Assembly: GCA_004555655.1 (NCBI GenBank)
Contig: SFHJ01000010.1
Location: forward strand, 1 to 47,198
Reading direction: 5' to 3'
DNA length: 47,198 bases
Source: Clostridiales bacterium
GTDB lineage: Bacteria; Bacillota; Clostridia; Oscillospirales; Oscillospiraceae
Part shown: positions 1 through 8,144 of the stretch, one piece after another
Layout: every line of letters starts with the position of its first letter
Numbering within the stretch: position 1 is the stretch's first letter
The notes under the pieces: model-generated
Told to the model about the DNA's origin: nothing
Databases searched by the model: none
The model's input: only the letters and a program-made list of their open reading frames with translations
Position numbers and translations under genes: made by a program

Positions 1-354
1 CCATTTGAGCAACCTGAAATCGGGCGTAAACGTAAATACTGCTCCGAGGAATGTCGAAGGAGATATTGGTCGGTGCATCCAGAGAAACAGAAACTGGCAA
101 CTCACACTTTTGTATGTCAGTACTGTGGGAAAGAATTTCAGGCCACTGGTAATGACCGAAAATTTTGTAGCACTATCTGCTATCAAAAGAGCAAACGGGC
201 TACAGATGAAGCATTTGAAAAATTCGTGAGTCAACTTATCAATAAAGAAAAAATTGATAGCATCCCCGGCTGGATTGCAGAACTTATTGAAGATGAAATC
301 TTTAGGCGGAGAGGTCTCCGAATTATTCATCAAGATAAAGAAAGTCGAAAATAA
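1..354 (+). CDS. Cysteine-rich zinc-finger protein of a mobile element (5' end outside window)
   Basis: The frame is open from base 1, so the gene starts upstream; 117 codons are visible. Three cysteine pairs are seen: CSEEC near residue 14, CQYC near residue 39 and CSTIC near residue 60, embedded in aromatic and basic sequence (RRRYWSVHPEKQ, GNDRKF). This spacing suggests a small zinc-binding, probably nucleic-acid-binding, protein. From memory, similar proteins occur beside recombinases in clostridial mobile elements and are often mis-named RNA polymerase subunits. Base composition is clearly more AT-rich than the chromosomal genes further right, and the gene lies just before the broken comM, so it is inferred to belong to an inserted element. 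Exact function unknown. Confidence 0.6.
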   Translation, partial: PFEQPEIGRKRKYCSEECRRRYWSVHPEKQKLATHTFVCQYCGKEFQATGNDRKFCSTICYQKSKRATDEAFEKFVSQLINKEKIDSIPGWIAELIEDEIFRRRGLRIIHQDKESRK

Positions 355-603
355 ACCCTGTTATGCAGAATATTTTTCTGCGCCGACCTACAGAGGTTGA
401 AAATCTCATATTCATTCGCTATAATTAGTTAATTAGGAGCCCCCAGAATAGCATATGCAGTCTGGGGGTTTAGTTGTTGTGGGGTGAACCCCACCCCTTT
501 TGGTGTCCCCGGGGATGCGTGAATATATGTACGGGGGACACCCGAAATAGCGAAAATGTGTAGGCTCAAAAACAATTTGGCTTAAACAGCTTGAACCCGT
601 GAG
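355..603. mobile_element. Terminal non-coding part of the mobile element inserted in comM
   Basis: No gene is seen here. The stretch is AT-rich, carries three consecutive hairpins (440-542), and ends where comM coding sequence resumes: the comM frame is closed by a stop at 592-594 and family-like residues begin only at about 607. The junction is therefore placed at about 600-607. No target-site duplication or terminal repeat can be assigned because the other end lies outside the window. Confidence 0.55.
440..468 (+). terminator. Hairpin with T-rich tail, probable terminator of the zinc-finger gene
   Basis: An 8-bp perfect stem (440-447 with 461-468, CCCCCAGA/TCTGGGGG) encloses a 13-nt loop and is followed by TTTAGTTGTTGT. 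It lies 85 bp after the zinc-finger gene. The tail is only moderately T-rich, so it could also be a structural end sequence of the element. Confidence 0.45.
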
Positions 604-1236
604 AGGGGCGTGCTGTTTTTAGACGAGCTGCCGGAATTTCGCACCGACACCCTTGAGGTGCTGCGTCAGCCGCTCGAAGACGGACAGGTGACGATTTCCC
701 GCGTGCACGGGTCGGTGACGTATCCGAGCGAATTTATGCTGGTGTGCGCGATGAATCCGTGCAAGTGCGGCTGGTACGGCGACCCCAGCGGCCGCTGCCG
801 CTGCTCACAGGCGTCGGTCGATCAATATATGGGCAGAATCTCCGGGCCGCTGCTTGACAGAATTGATATCATAGTAGAGGTGCCCGCTGTCAAGTTTGAC
901 GAGCTGAGCCGCCGGACCGTGGCCGAGCCGTCCGCCGCCGTCAAGGCGCGCGTGGACGCGGCCAGAAAGCGCCAGCTTGCGCGCTATGAAGGCAGCAGAA
1001 CGCTCTGCAACGCACTGATGCGCCCGGCTGAACTTCGATCGGCCTGCGCGCTGGACGAGACGTGCACAAACCTCATGAAATCAGCCTTCGAGCGGCTGCA
1101 GATGACTGCCAGAAGCTATGACCGCGTGCTCAAGGTCGCGCGGACGATTGCAGACCTCGATGGCAGCGACACAATCGGCCCGCAGCATATTGCAGAAGCA
1201 ATCCAATACCGGTCGTTCCGGATTGGAAATGGATAA
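604..1236 (+). pseudogene. comM: ComM/YifB-type Mg-chelatase-like AAA+ ATPase, 5'-truncated by insertion
   Basis: About 210 codons of the C-terminal part remain; family members are roughly 500 residues. The fragment opens at the Walker B region (GVLFLDELPEF). It then shows the sensor-1 segment (AMNPCKCGWYG), the arginine-finger segment (GRISGPLLDRIDI) and the helical C-terminal domain. The N-terminal Lon-like domain and Walker A are missing. In frame, a stop at 592-594 and non-homologous sequence precede residue GVLF, so the native gene is broken by the element on the left. GTG 610 could start a short protein, but without Walker A it cannot be an active ATPase. ComM is a helicase acting in transformation in several bacteria. 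thiI follows 20 bp later. Confidence 0.85.
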
Positions 1237-1256
1237 ACAACAGGATGGACGAAATT

Positions 1257-2441
1257 ATGAATGAAATGTTTTTACTGAAGCTGGGCGAGATTGTCCTGAA
1301 GGGACAGAACCGCCGCACCTTTGAAGACAAGCTCCGCCAGAACGTGCGCCGCCGCATGGCGCGCTTCGGCGAGTTCAAGGTGTATATCATGCAGTCTACG
1401 GTCTATGTCGAGCCGCAGAATGACGAGTGTGACGTCGACGGCGCATGGCAGGCCGCAGGCGCAATCTTCGGCATCGCGTCGATGTGCCGTTGCCGCGCAT
1501 GCGAGAAGACGCTCGATGCGATCTTTGAGACGGTTGTTGAATACCTTGGCGATGATTTGTCTGCCTGCCGCAGCTTTAAAGTCGAGTCCAAGCGCTCGGA
1601 CAAGCAGTTTCCGCTCAACTCCATTCAGATCTCACAGCAGATCGGCGGCCGACTGGCGGAAGAGTTTCCACACGTCGCGGTCGACGTGCACAACCCCGCA
1701 TATGTTGTGAATGTCGAGGTGCGCGACCACGCGGCCTATATCCACGGCCCGGCCACGCCTGGCGCCGGCGGCCTGCCCACCGGTACGGGCGGACGGGCGG
1801 CAGTGCTGCTCTCCGGCGGCATTGACTCACCGGTTGCGGGCTACATGATCGCCAAGCGCGGTGTGGAACTTGAGTGCATCCACTTTTTCTCGTACCCGTA
1901 TACGTCCGAGCTGGCCAAGCAGAAGGTCATCGACCTTGCGCGCATCATGACGCGCTACTGCGGGCGTATGACGCTGGATATCGTGGGCTTCACAGAGATT
2001 CAGGAGGCCATTCGCGACAACTGCAAAGAGGAGTACTTCACCATCATCATGCGCCGGTTCATGATGCGCATTGCCGAGCGCATTGGTTTAGATCACGGCG
2101 CGAAGTGCCTGGTCACTGGCGAAAACCTCGGTCAGGTTGCCAGCCAGACGATGGACGCGATGGCGGTAACCGGCGCGGTGGTGAATGTGCCCATCTTCCA
2201 TCCGCTTATTGGCATGGATAAAGAAGAAATCGTGACCATTGCGCGCAGAATCGGCACGCTGGAAACGTCTATTTTGCCGTATGAGGACTGCTGTACGGTC
2301 TTTACGCCAAAGCATCCGAAGACAAGGCCTGTTCTGGCGCTCGTTGAGGCGGAGGAAGCAAAGCTCGATGTCGGGGCGCTCATCGCGCGCGCCATCGAAA
2401 ACACGGAAAAGGTGGCGATCCGTTTTGACGACGAAGTATGA
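1257..2441 (+). CDS. thiI: tRNA 4-thiouridine synthase ThiI
   Basis: Adenylates and thiolates U8 of tRNA; in many bacteria it also supplies sulfur for the thiamine thiazole. An N-terminal ferredoxin-like and THUMP part (to about residue 165) is followed by the PP-loop domain with SGGIDSPVA and the downstream GENLGQVASQT segment. There is no C-terminal rhodanese domain, as usual in Gram-positives. ATG 1257 is preferred because AGGATGGA sits 7 nt upstream and the family usually starts near MxExxLLKxGE; ATG 1245 is in frame but lacks a spaced SD. It follows the comM remnant and overlaps cinA, so the three probably formed one operon. Transcription may now start in or beyond the element. Confidence 0.93.
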   Translation: MNEMFLLKLGEIVLKGQNRRTFEDKLRQNVRRRMARFGEFKVYIMQSTVYVEPQNDECDVDGAWQAAGAIFGIASMCRCRACEKTLDAIFETVVEYLGDDLSACRSFKVESKRSDKQFPLNSIQISQQIGGRLAEEFPHVAVDVHNPAYVVNVEVRDHAAYIHGPATPGAGGLPTGTGGRAAVLLSGGIDSPVAGYMIAKRGVELECIHFFSYPYTSELAKQKVIDLARIMTRYCGRMTLDIVGFTEIQEAIRDNCKEEYFTIIMRRFMMRIAERIGLDHGAKCLVTGENLGQVASQTMDAMAVTGAVVNVPIFHPLIGMDKEEIVTIARRIGTLETSILPYEDCCTVFTPKHPKTRPVLALVEAEEAKLDVGALIARAIENTEKVAIRFDDEV

Positions 2442-2904
2442 GCCTCTGGCCGAAGAGGTGCTGCGCAGGCTCAAAACAGCAGAACTGACGCTTGCTACGG
2501 CGGAGTCGTGTACGGGCGGGCTGATTGGGAAGCTGCTGACGGACATTCCCGGCAGCTCCGCCGTCTATATGGGCGGTGTCATCAGCTATACGAATAAGGT
2601 CAAGCATCGCCTGCTGGGCGTGCGGGACGATACACTCCGCGTCTACACGGCCGTCTCACGCCAGACGGCACACGAGATGGCGCTCGGCGCGCGGGAGATC
2701 ATCGGAGCCGACATCGGCGTATCTGTCACGGGGCTGGCAGGCCCGGATTCTGACGAGACGGGCAGGGAACCGGGGCTTGTGTATATCGCCATCGATATGC
2801 CGGGTGTGTCCTTTTGCAAGGAGCTGCACCTGCCGGGAGACCGCGCAATGGTGCGAAGTCTTGCTGCCGGGGCCGTGCTGGAGTTGATTCTGGAATTTGT
2901 GTAA
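2425..2904 (+). CDS. cinA: CinA C-terminal-domain protein (NMN amidohydrolase type)
   Basis: A 159-residue protein carrying only the C-terminal CinA domain. Visible motifs are TLATAESCTGG near residue 20, GGVISY near residue 50 and VTGLAGPD near residue 108. In this family such stand-alone domains deamidate nicotinamide mononucleotide in pyridine-nucleotide salvage. No ATG gives a full domain. The TTG at 2425 has AAGGTGG 9 nt upstream and gives the usual lead-in before LAEEV; it overlaps the thiI stop by 17 nt, suggesting translational coupling. GTG 2458 is an alternative but would cut into the first helix. A strong terminator follows directly. Confidence 0.88.
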   Translation: MTTKYEPLAEEVLRRLKTAELTLATAESCTGGLIGKLLTDIPGSSAVYMGGVISYTNKVKHRLLGVRDDTLRVYTAVSRQTAHEMALGAREIIGADIGVSVTGLAGPDSDETGREPGLVYIAIDMPGVSFCKELHLPGDRAMVRSLAAGAVLELILEFV

Positions 2905-2940
2905 AAAAGTTCCGCGTCATCATCTGACGCGGAACTTTTT
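2904..2940. terminator. Bidirectional terminator between cinA and potD
   Basis: A 16-bp perfect stem (2904-2919 with 2925-2940) and 5-nt loop, with an A-run on the left arm and a T-run on the right, so it works on both strands. It serves cinA on plus and the pot operon on minus. Confidence 0.92.
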
Positions 2941-2946
2941 ACATGC

Positions 2947-4122
2947 TTATTTGCAGCGGCGGGCTTTTTTGCGGCGTCTGCGCACATTCATGAGTACGAA
3001 AACGGCGGCAATGGCCAGCACGGCGACGACCGAAATGACAATATACAGCGTGGTGTTGCTGCCTGTGGTTTTCACGTTCAGCCACAGATCGTTCATGAGC
3101 TGTGTAGCCTGCGTGGACAGCGCGCCGAAGCTCTCGGTTCTGGCGAGCGTCTCATCATCGGGGTAGGCAACAGGACTGGACGTGACCTCGGGGTCCATCA
3201 GCTCCTTCGCAGCCGACTCGGGCGCGGAATAGCCCAGATAGTCGAGGTTCGCCGCGCAGATATCCGGCCGGCAGAGAAAGTTGATGAACGCCTCGGCGCC
3301 TTCTTTATTCTGGCAGCCCTTGGGGATGCACATGGCGTCGATGAAGATGTTGAAGCCCTCTTCGGGGAAGCTGAACGCCAGATCGGGATTCTCCTCAACC
3401 ATGGTCAAAAAGTCTCCCGCGTAGTAGGGCGCAGCCCACGCCTCGCCGCGCTGCATCTTGTCGAAGATCTGGTCCATGACGTAGCTCTGCACCAGACTCT
3501 TCTGCTCGGTGAGAAGCTCGGCCGCGGCCCGCAGCTCGTCTTCATTTTCCGTGTTCAGGCTGTAGCCCAGAATCGACTCGGCAATGGCGAACGCGTCGCG
3601 CGGGTTGTCGAACATCAGAATCTTTCCGGAATATTTTTCGTTCCACAGGCAGTTCCAGCTTGCCGCATCCGCAGCGCTGACATGCTGTGAGTTGTAGATA
3701 AGACCCACGGTGCCCCAGGTATACGGAACGGAATAGGTGTTCGCGGGGTCATAGGACTGGTTGCGGAAGGATTCGTCAATATACTGGTAGTTGGGGATGT
3801 TGTCGAAATTCAGCGGCTCGAGCATGTTCTCTTCAATGAGCTTGCCGATCATATAATCCGACGGAATGATGACGTCATACGTCGTACCGCCGGTCTTGAG
3901 CTTGGTGTACATGCTTTCGTTGGAATCGAACGTAAGATAGTTGACCTTGATGCCAGTCTCTTCTTCGAACGCGGCGATGACGTCAAGGCTGCCGTCGTTG
4001 CCGTCGGAGATATACTGGCCCCAGTTGTAGACGGTGATTTCGTTATCGGCTGCGGTAACCGCAGGCATCAGGCTGACGGCGAGTACGCACACCAGCAGCA
4101 GGCAAAACAGCTTCTTTTTCAT
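2947..4122 (-). CDS. potD: Spermidine/putrescine ABC transporter substrate-binding protein with C-terminal membrane anchor
   Basis: Periplasmic-binding-protein fold that captures polyamines outside the cell and delivers them to PotBC. An N-terminal signal peptide (MKKKLFCLLLVC...) ends near AVTAA, a signal peptidase I type site. No lipobox cysteine is present. The mature part starts with ITVYNWGQYI, typical of PotD. At the C-terminus, after about residue 354, there is a hydrophobic helix (LYIVISVVAVLAIAAVFVL) followed by a basic tail of Arg and Lys. The protein therefore seems tethered by this helix instead of a lipid. It is the last gene of potABCD and overlaps potC by 4 nt (ATGA). Substrate choice between spermidine, putrescine or another cation is not determined. 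Confidence 0.92.
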   Translation of the reverse strand: MKKKLFCLLLVCVLAVSLMPAVTAADNEITVYNWGQYISDGNDGSLDVIAAFEEETGIKVNYLTFDSNESMYTKLKTGGTTYDVIIPSDYMIGKLIEENMLEPLNFDNIPNYQYIDESFRNQSYDPANTYSVPYTWGTVGLIYNSQHVSAADAASWNCLWNEKYSGKILMFDNPRDAFAIAESILGYSLNTENEDELRAAAELLTEQKSLVQSYVMDQIFDKMQRGEAWAAPYYAGDFLTMVEENPDLAFSFPEEGFNIFIDAMCIPKGCQNKEGAEAFINFLCRPDICAANLDYLGYSAPESAAKELMDPEVTSSPVAYPDDETLARTESFGALSTQATQLMNDLWLNVKTTGSNTTLYIVISVVAVLAIAAVFVLMNVRRRRKKARRCK

Positions 4123-4943
4123 GCTTGCATTCTCCTTTTCTCATTGTGCAGCCGGGGCTGCTTCTCGCTGCGCGCCTGCAGCAGGTTCATCACGACCATC
4201 AAAATCAGAATGACCGCGAACATCAGCGTAAACAGCGCATAGATCTTCGGCTGGATGGGCTTTTTGGTATAGTTGTAGATCTCGACCGGGAGCGTGATGA
4301 AGCTCGAACCGGTGACAAAGTAGGAGATGACGAAATCGTCCAGACTCATTGTAAACGCCATCAGAGCGCCGGAAATGATGCCCGGCATGATCTCATGGAT
4401 GACGACCTTCAAAAACGCCTGCATCGGCGTACAGCCAAGGTCGAGTGCGGCCTCCTGCAGATCGGGGTCCATCTGCTGCAGCTTCGGCATGACGTTCAGG
4501 ATGACGTAGGGGAAATTGAACGTGATATGCGCGATGAGAAGCGTCCAGAAGCCGAGGATGGAGTTGATTTTCAGCATCGTGCCGGTAAACGCGAACAAAA
4601 GCGCCAGCGCAACGCCCGTGACGATATCGGGGTTTGTCATGGGGATATTCGTGAGCGTCATGACGGCCCTGCGCATCCGGCCCTTCATTGAGAAGATGCC
4701 GACGGCAGCCAGCGTGCCGAAAACTGTGGCGATGAAGCTGGAGAGCAATGCGATGAGCACAGAGTTGCCCAGCAGCCGCAGAAGCGTCTGGTCGCGGAAG
4801 AGGTTGGCGTACTGCGAAAGCGTGAAGCTCTTGAAGGTCGCCACATCAAGACCCGTGTTGAACGACGCCACGGCCAGCACAAGCATGGGCAGGTACAGAA
4901 AGATAAAGACCGGGATGGTAATGACAAGATTGACGCGTTTCAT
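4119..4943 (-). CDS. potC: Spermidine/putrescine ABC transporter permease PotC
   Basis: A 274-residue inner-membrane permease with about six hydrophobic segments. The cytoplasmic EAA-type loop is visible as LQEAALDLGCTPMQAFLKVV near residue 162; it contacts the PotA ATPase. N-terminal MKRVNLVITIPVFIFLYLPM forms the first helix. It pairs with PotB to make the channel. It overlaps potB upstream and potD downstream by 4 nt each, so the operon is tightly coupled in translation. Confidence 0.93.
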   Translation of the reverse strand: MKRVNLVITIPVFIFLYLPMLVLAVASFNTGLDVATFKSFTLSQYANLFRDQTLLRLLGNSVLIALLSSFIATVFGTLAAVGIFSMKGRMRRAVMTLTNIPMTNPDIVTGVALALLFAFTGTMLKINSILGFWTLLIAHITFNFPYVILNVMPKLQQMDPDLQEAALDLGCTPMQAFLKVVIHEIMPGIISGALMAFTMSLDDFVISYFVTGSSFITLPVEIYNYTKKPIQPKIYALFTLMFAVILILMVVMNLLQARSEKQPRLHNEKRRMQA

Positions 4944-5758
4944 ACCTTCGCAATGACCTCCTCTCCGTCCGATTCGCCGAAGCGGTTCATCACGGCGACG
5001 CAGATAAAGATGAGCACCATCAGCACCAGCGACATCGCCGCGCCGAGGTTGGGATTGTAGGCGGTCTTGAACTGCGACTCGATCACGTCGCCGATGAGCG
5101 TGGTGCCGGGCGAGCCGAGCTTCTGCGAGATATAGAACGTTGACACCGCGGGCACGAACACCATGGTAAGGCCCGAGAGAATACCCGGCCCGGAGAGCGG
5201 CAGGATCACCTTGGAGAACACCAGGCGCGGTGTACAGCCGAGGTCGCGTGCGGCCTCGATGAGTCTGGGGTCAATCTTCATGATGACCGAGTACAGCGGC
5301 AGAATCATATACGGCAGGTAGTTATAGACCATGCCCAAAATAACCGCGCCGTTCGTGCGGATGAGCGGCAGGGGCTTTAAGCCGATGGCACGGATGAGGT
5401 TATTGATGATACCGGTATCCTCCAGCATGGCGACCCACGCCAGCGTGCGAAGCAAAAAGCTCATGCACATGGGGAGCATGATGAGCATCTCGAGAAAGCG
5501 CTGCGTGGTGGGCTTGCACTGCGCAATAAAATACGCCACGGGGTAGCCGATCACAAGGCAGATCACAGCCGAGAACATCGCCAGCCAGATCGAGCGCAGG
5601 AAGATGGGAAGATAATTGCCGATGCTGGCAAGATTGGCGATGGTAAACTGGCCGGTGACCGAGTCGGTCAGCGCGTAATAGAACACAATACACAGCGGGA
5701 TGAGCGTAAAAAGAATCATCCACACGATATACGGACACGCAAGCAGCTTACTCTTCAT
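4940..5758 (-). CDS. potB: Spermidine/putrescine ABC transporter permease PotB
   Basis: A 272-residue membrane protein with about six transmembrane helices and an EAA loop (LIEAARDLGCTPRLVF). ATG 5758 (MKSKLLACPYIVW) is chosen over the in-frame ATG 5803 because GGAGGAAG lies 6 nt upstream. This start overlaps the end of potA by 11 nt, whereas the longer form would overlap by 56 nt and add a basic tail. It forms the transmembrane pore with PotC. Confidence 0.92.
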   Translation of the reverse strand: MKSKLLACPYIVWMILFTLIPLCIVFYYALTDSVTGQFTIANLASIGNYLPIFLRSIWLAMFSAVICLVIGYPVAYFIAQCKPTTQRFLEMLIMLPMCMSFLLRTLAWVAMLEDTGIINNLIRAIGLKPLPLIRTNGAVILGMVYNYLPYMILPLYSVIMKIDPRLIEAARDLGCTPRLVFSKVILPLSGPGILSGLTMVFVPAVSTFYISQKLGSPGTTLIGDVIESQFKTAYNPNLGAAMSLVLMVLIFICVAVMNRFGESDGEEVIAKV

Positions 5759-6878
5759 CGGCTTCTTCCTCCGAAGCGTCCGCGATCTCGTCATATTCGG
5801 CACTGTAGGAGCTGTAGTCGCCGTAGAGGCCGGAATACTCGCTCTTGTGCATGATGTGAATATCCTCGGGGTTCAGGCGGATGCCGATATACGAGTCGAC
5901 GGGGCAGTAATCGGTGGTCTGGATGAGCCATTTGAAGCCCTTGAAATCGACAATGGTGTCATAGTGCACGCCCTTGAAGGTGACAGACGTGACTGTGCCG
6001 CACAGATGGCCCTGCTCGGGCGGGACGATGTCGATGTCCTCGGGGCGGATGACAACGTCGACAGGCTCGTTTTTCTCAAAACCCTTGTCCACGCAGTCGA
6101 ATTTGCGGCCAAAGAACTTGACCACATAGTCCTCGAGCATCACGCCGTCGAGAATGTTGGACTCTCCGATAAAGTCAGCGACAAACGCGTTCTTCGGCTC
6201 GTTGTAGATATCCTCGGGCCGGCCGATCTGCTGGATCTTGCCCTTGTTCATGACGACGATGGTGTCAGACATGGTGAGTGCCTCTTCCTGATCGTGCGTG
6301 ACATAAATGAAGGTAATGCCCATGCGCTGCTGGATGAGCTTGAGCTCGTTCTGCATATCCTTACGCAGTCTGAGATCCAGCGCGCCGAGCGGCTCGTCGA
6401 GCAGCAGCACCCGCGGACGGTTGACAAGCGCGCGGGCGATGGCCACACGCTGCTGCTGGCCGCCAGAGAGGGAAGTCACCTTGCGGTTTTCAAAACCCTT
6501 GAGGCTGACGATCTCGAGCATTTCCGTCACGCGTTCGTCAATCTCGTCCTCGTTCAGCTTGGCGATGCGCAGGCCGAAGGCGATGTTGTCGTAGACGTCG
6601 AGATGGGGAAACAGGGCATACCGCTGGAAAACGGTATTGATTTTTCGTTTATAGGCGGGTACGTCGTTGATGCGCTCGCCGTTAAAAAACACATCACCAG
6701 ACGTAGGCGTCAAAAAACCACCGATAATTCGCAACGTCGTTGTTTTTCCGCAGCCACTGGGACCCAGTAATGTGAGAAATTCCTTATCATTGATGTACAG
6801 ATTGATGTTGTCCAGGATGGTCTCGCCATCCTCAAATGTCATGGTCAGATTCGACAAGCGAATGAGCTCTTTGGACAT
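5748..6878 (-). CDS. potA: Spermidine/putrescine ABC transporter ATPase PotA
   Basis: A 376-residue ATPase energising polyamine uptake. Walker A GPSGCGKTT is at 39-47, the Q-loop at 85, the signature LSGGQ at 137-141, Walker B VLLLDEP at 157-163 and the H-loop His near 195. A TOBE-type C-terminal region from about residue 235 (VVIRPEDIDIV) has regulatory roles in the family. The C-terminus is very acidic (SEEEADEE). First gene of potABCD, with SD GGGGGATGATAA before ATG and a strong promoter at 6940-6968. Confidence 0.95.
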   Translation of the reverse strand: MSKELIRLSNLTMTFEDGETILDNINLYINDKEFLTLLGPSGCGKTTTLRIIGGFLTPTSGDVFFNGERINDVPAYKRKINTVFQRYALFPHLDVYDNIAFGLRIAKLNEDEIDERVTEMLEIVSLKGFENRKVTSLSGGQQQRVAIARALVNRPRVLLLDEPLGALDLRLRKDMQNELKLIQQRMGITFIYVTHDQEEALTMSDTIVVMNKGKIQQIGRPEDIYNEPKNAFVADFIGESNILDGVMLEDYVVKFFGRKFDCVDKGFEKNEPVDVVIRPEDIDIVPPEQGHLCGTVTSVTFKGVHYDTIVDFKGFKWLIQTTDYCPVDSYIGIRLNPEDIHIMHKSEYSGLYGDYSSYSAEYDEIADASEEEADEE

Positions 6879-6939
6879 TTATCATCCCCCGTTTCATAAA
6901 TGTAGTATGCGCAGAATTTCCAGCTTGCGCATTGAATTG

Positions 6940-6968
6940 AATATAAATAAAATGTCCCTTTTTGTCAA
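6940..6968 (-). promoter_or_regulatory. SigA-type promoter of potABCD
   Basis: On the minus strand TTGACA (6963-6968) and TATATT (6940-6945) are separated by 17 bp. The predicted start lies about 55 nt before the potA ATG. The -35 box is inside a nested inverted repeat (6955-7011). Confidence 0.8.
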
Positions 6969-7011
6969 TGCGTTTTGCAATTATTTTTTGCAAAAACATC
7001 ACAAAAAGGGA
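6955..7011. repeat. Nested inverted repeat overlapping the pot promoter, possible terminator of the RluA gene
   Basis: Outer arms TCCCTTTTTGT (6955-6965) and ACAAAAAGGGA (7001-7011) match perfectly. Inner arms TTTTGCAA (6973-6980) and TTGCAAAA (6988-6995) also match. It lies 6 bp after the RluA-type stop on the minus strand, so it could end that transcript. It also covers the potA -35 box, so structure or a bound protein could affect pot transcription. Confidence 0.5.
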
Positions 7012-7017
7012 GCATGT

Positions 7018-7971
7018 TCAGCCGAAGAACTCCTGTACAAAGTCTACGGACTCCACCTGAAACGTTTTCCCGTTCAGGTACGCCAGATTTCCGGCCTCAG
7101 TTGTAAAACGGAAGGTGAGCTTGTAGGAATACAGCGCCTGATATTTACGGTCATAGCGCTTGTCGAGCCTGCCGTATTTCCCGTCGCCAAGCAGCGGCCA
7201 GCCGGCGGCGGCCATCTGCGCGCGGATCTGGTGTGTGCGGCCGGTGATGAGCTCGCACTCGACGAGCGAAAGTCCGTTTTTGCTCTTGAGCGTCTTATAG
7301 CGCGTGGCGCAGGTCTTCGAGCCCTTCTGCGGCAGCTGCGTGACGTACACGCGGTTTTTGACCGCATCCTTGAAAAGATAACCAGTGAGCGTACCTTCGC
7401 CTGGCTTCGGCGTGCCGTGGACGATGCAGAGGTAGCGCTTGTCCAGCTCGCGGTCCTTGATCTTCTGATTCAGAATCCGCAGCGCCTCGGCGTTTTTTGC
7501 CGCGATGACGATGCCACCGGTGTTGCGGTCGATGCGGTTGCAGAGCGCAGGGGCAAAGGCGTGCTCTTCGCGCGGCCGCCATTCGCCTTTGGCATATAGG
7601 TACGCCTGAATGTGGTCGATGAGCGTGCGGCCGTACTCCTCGCCGTCATGCGGGTGGACGGCCTGCCCGGGCTTTTTGTCGGCGAGAAGTATATTTTCGT
7701 CCTCGTAGACGATACTGACTTTGGGCGCGGCCACACGCAGATAGGCGTTGTCTTCGCGCGGGGTATCAAAAAATTCGTCGTTGATATACAGCTGCAGCGC
7801 GTCGCCTTCTGAAAGCCGCGTATCGCGCCCGGCGCGCTTGCCGTTGAGCTTGATGCGCTTGAGGCGGATATATTTCTGCGCCAGAGACGCCGGCAGCAGG
7901 GGAACGGATTTTGCGAGGAACCGGTCGAGCCGCTGGCCCGCGTCATTTTTTCCGATCTGAAGCTCTTTCAT
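7018..7971 (-). CDS. RluA-family 23S rRNA pseudouridine synthase
   Basis: A 317-residue protein isomerising uridine to pseudouridine in RNA, most likely 23S rRNA. An N-terminal S4-like RNA-binding domain (residues 1-75, with RLDRFLAK) precedes the catalytic domain. The catalytic motif is NRIDRNTGG near residue 146; Asp is the nucleophile, and His of the usual HRLDR is Asn here. RTHQIRAQMA near residue 240 is the second conserved motif. ATG 7971 follows GGAGGGCGAG; an upstream extension to 8052 runs through the promoter and is rejected. Which uridine is modified cannot be told from sequence. Confidence 0.88.
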   Translation of the reverse strand: MKELQIGKNDAGQRLDRFLAKSVPLLPASLAQKYIRLKRIKLNGKRAGRDTRLSEGDALQLYINDEFFDTPREDNAYLRVAAPKVSIVYEDENILLADKKPGQAVHPHDGEEYGRTLIDHIQAYLYAKGEWRPREEHAFAPALCNRIDRNTGGIVIAAKNAEALRILNQKIKDRELDKRYLCIVHGTPKPGEGTLTGYLFKDAVKNRVYVTQLPQKGSKTCATRYKTLKSKNGLSLVECELITGRTHQIRAQMAAAGWPLLGDGKYGRLDKRYDRKYQALYSYKLTFRFTTEAGNLAYLNGKTFQVESVDFVQEFFG

Positions 7972-8000
7972 CTCGCCCTCCGTTGGTTTTTGTTCTTTTG

Positions 8001-8029
8001 ATTGTATCACGCGTGCCCTGATGTGTAAA
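8001..8029 (-). promoter_or_regulatory. SigA-type promoter of the RluA-type gene
   Basis: Minus-strand TTTACA (8024-8029) and TACAAT (8001-8006) with a 17-bp spacer, about 30 bp before the start codon. Confidence 0.75.
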
Positions 8030-8083
8030 GCGGGCGCGAGAAGAAAATGCAAGGGGAAATTTGTTTTTTTATGAAAAAAGTAT

Positions 8084-8112
8084 TTGACTTCCTGCCATAT
8101 ATCCGATATAAT
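8084..8112 (+). promoter_or_regulatory. SigA-type promoter of the DUF177-rpmF-der operon
   Basis: TTGACT (8084-8089) and TATAAT (8107-8112) separated by 17 bp, 32 bp before the DUF177 start codon. Divergent from the RluA-type promoter. Confidence 0.88.
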
Positions 8113-8144
8113 ATCTACCGCACGATTATGGATTGGAGGGCGCT

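Noticed and set aside
5700..6770. A 356-codon plus-strand frame over potA and potB
   Set aside because: Val/Asp/Leu-rich shadow of potA, which has all ABC ATPase motifs.
7018..8052. Longer form of the pseudouridine synthase starting at 8052
   Set aside because: The extension crosses the gene's own promoter (8001-8029), and GGAGGGCGAG marks the start at 7971.
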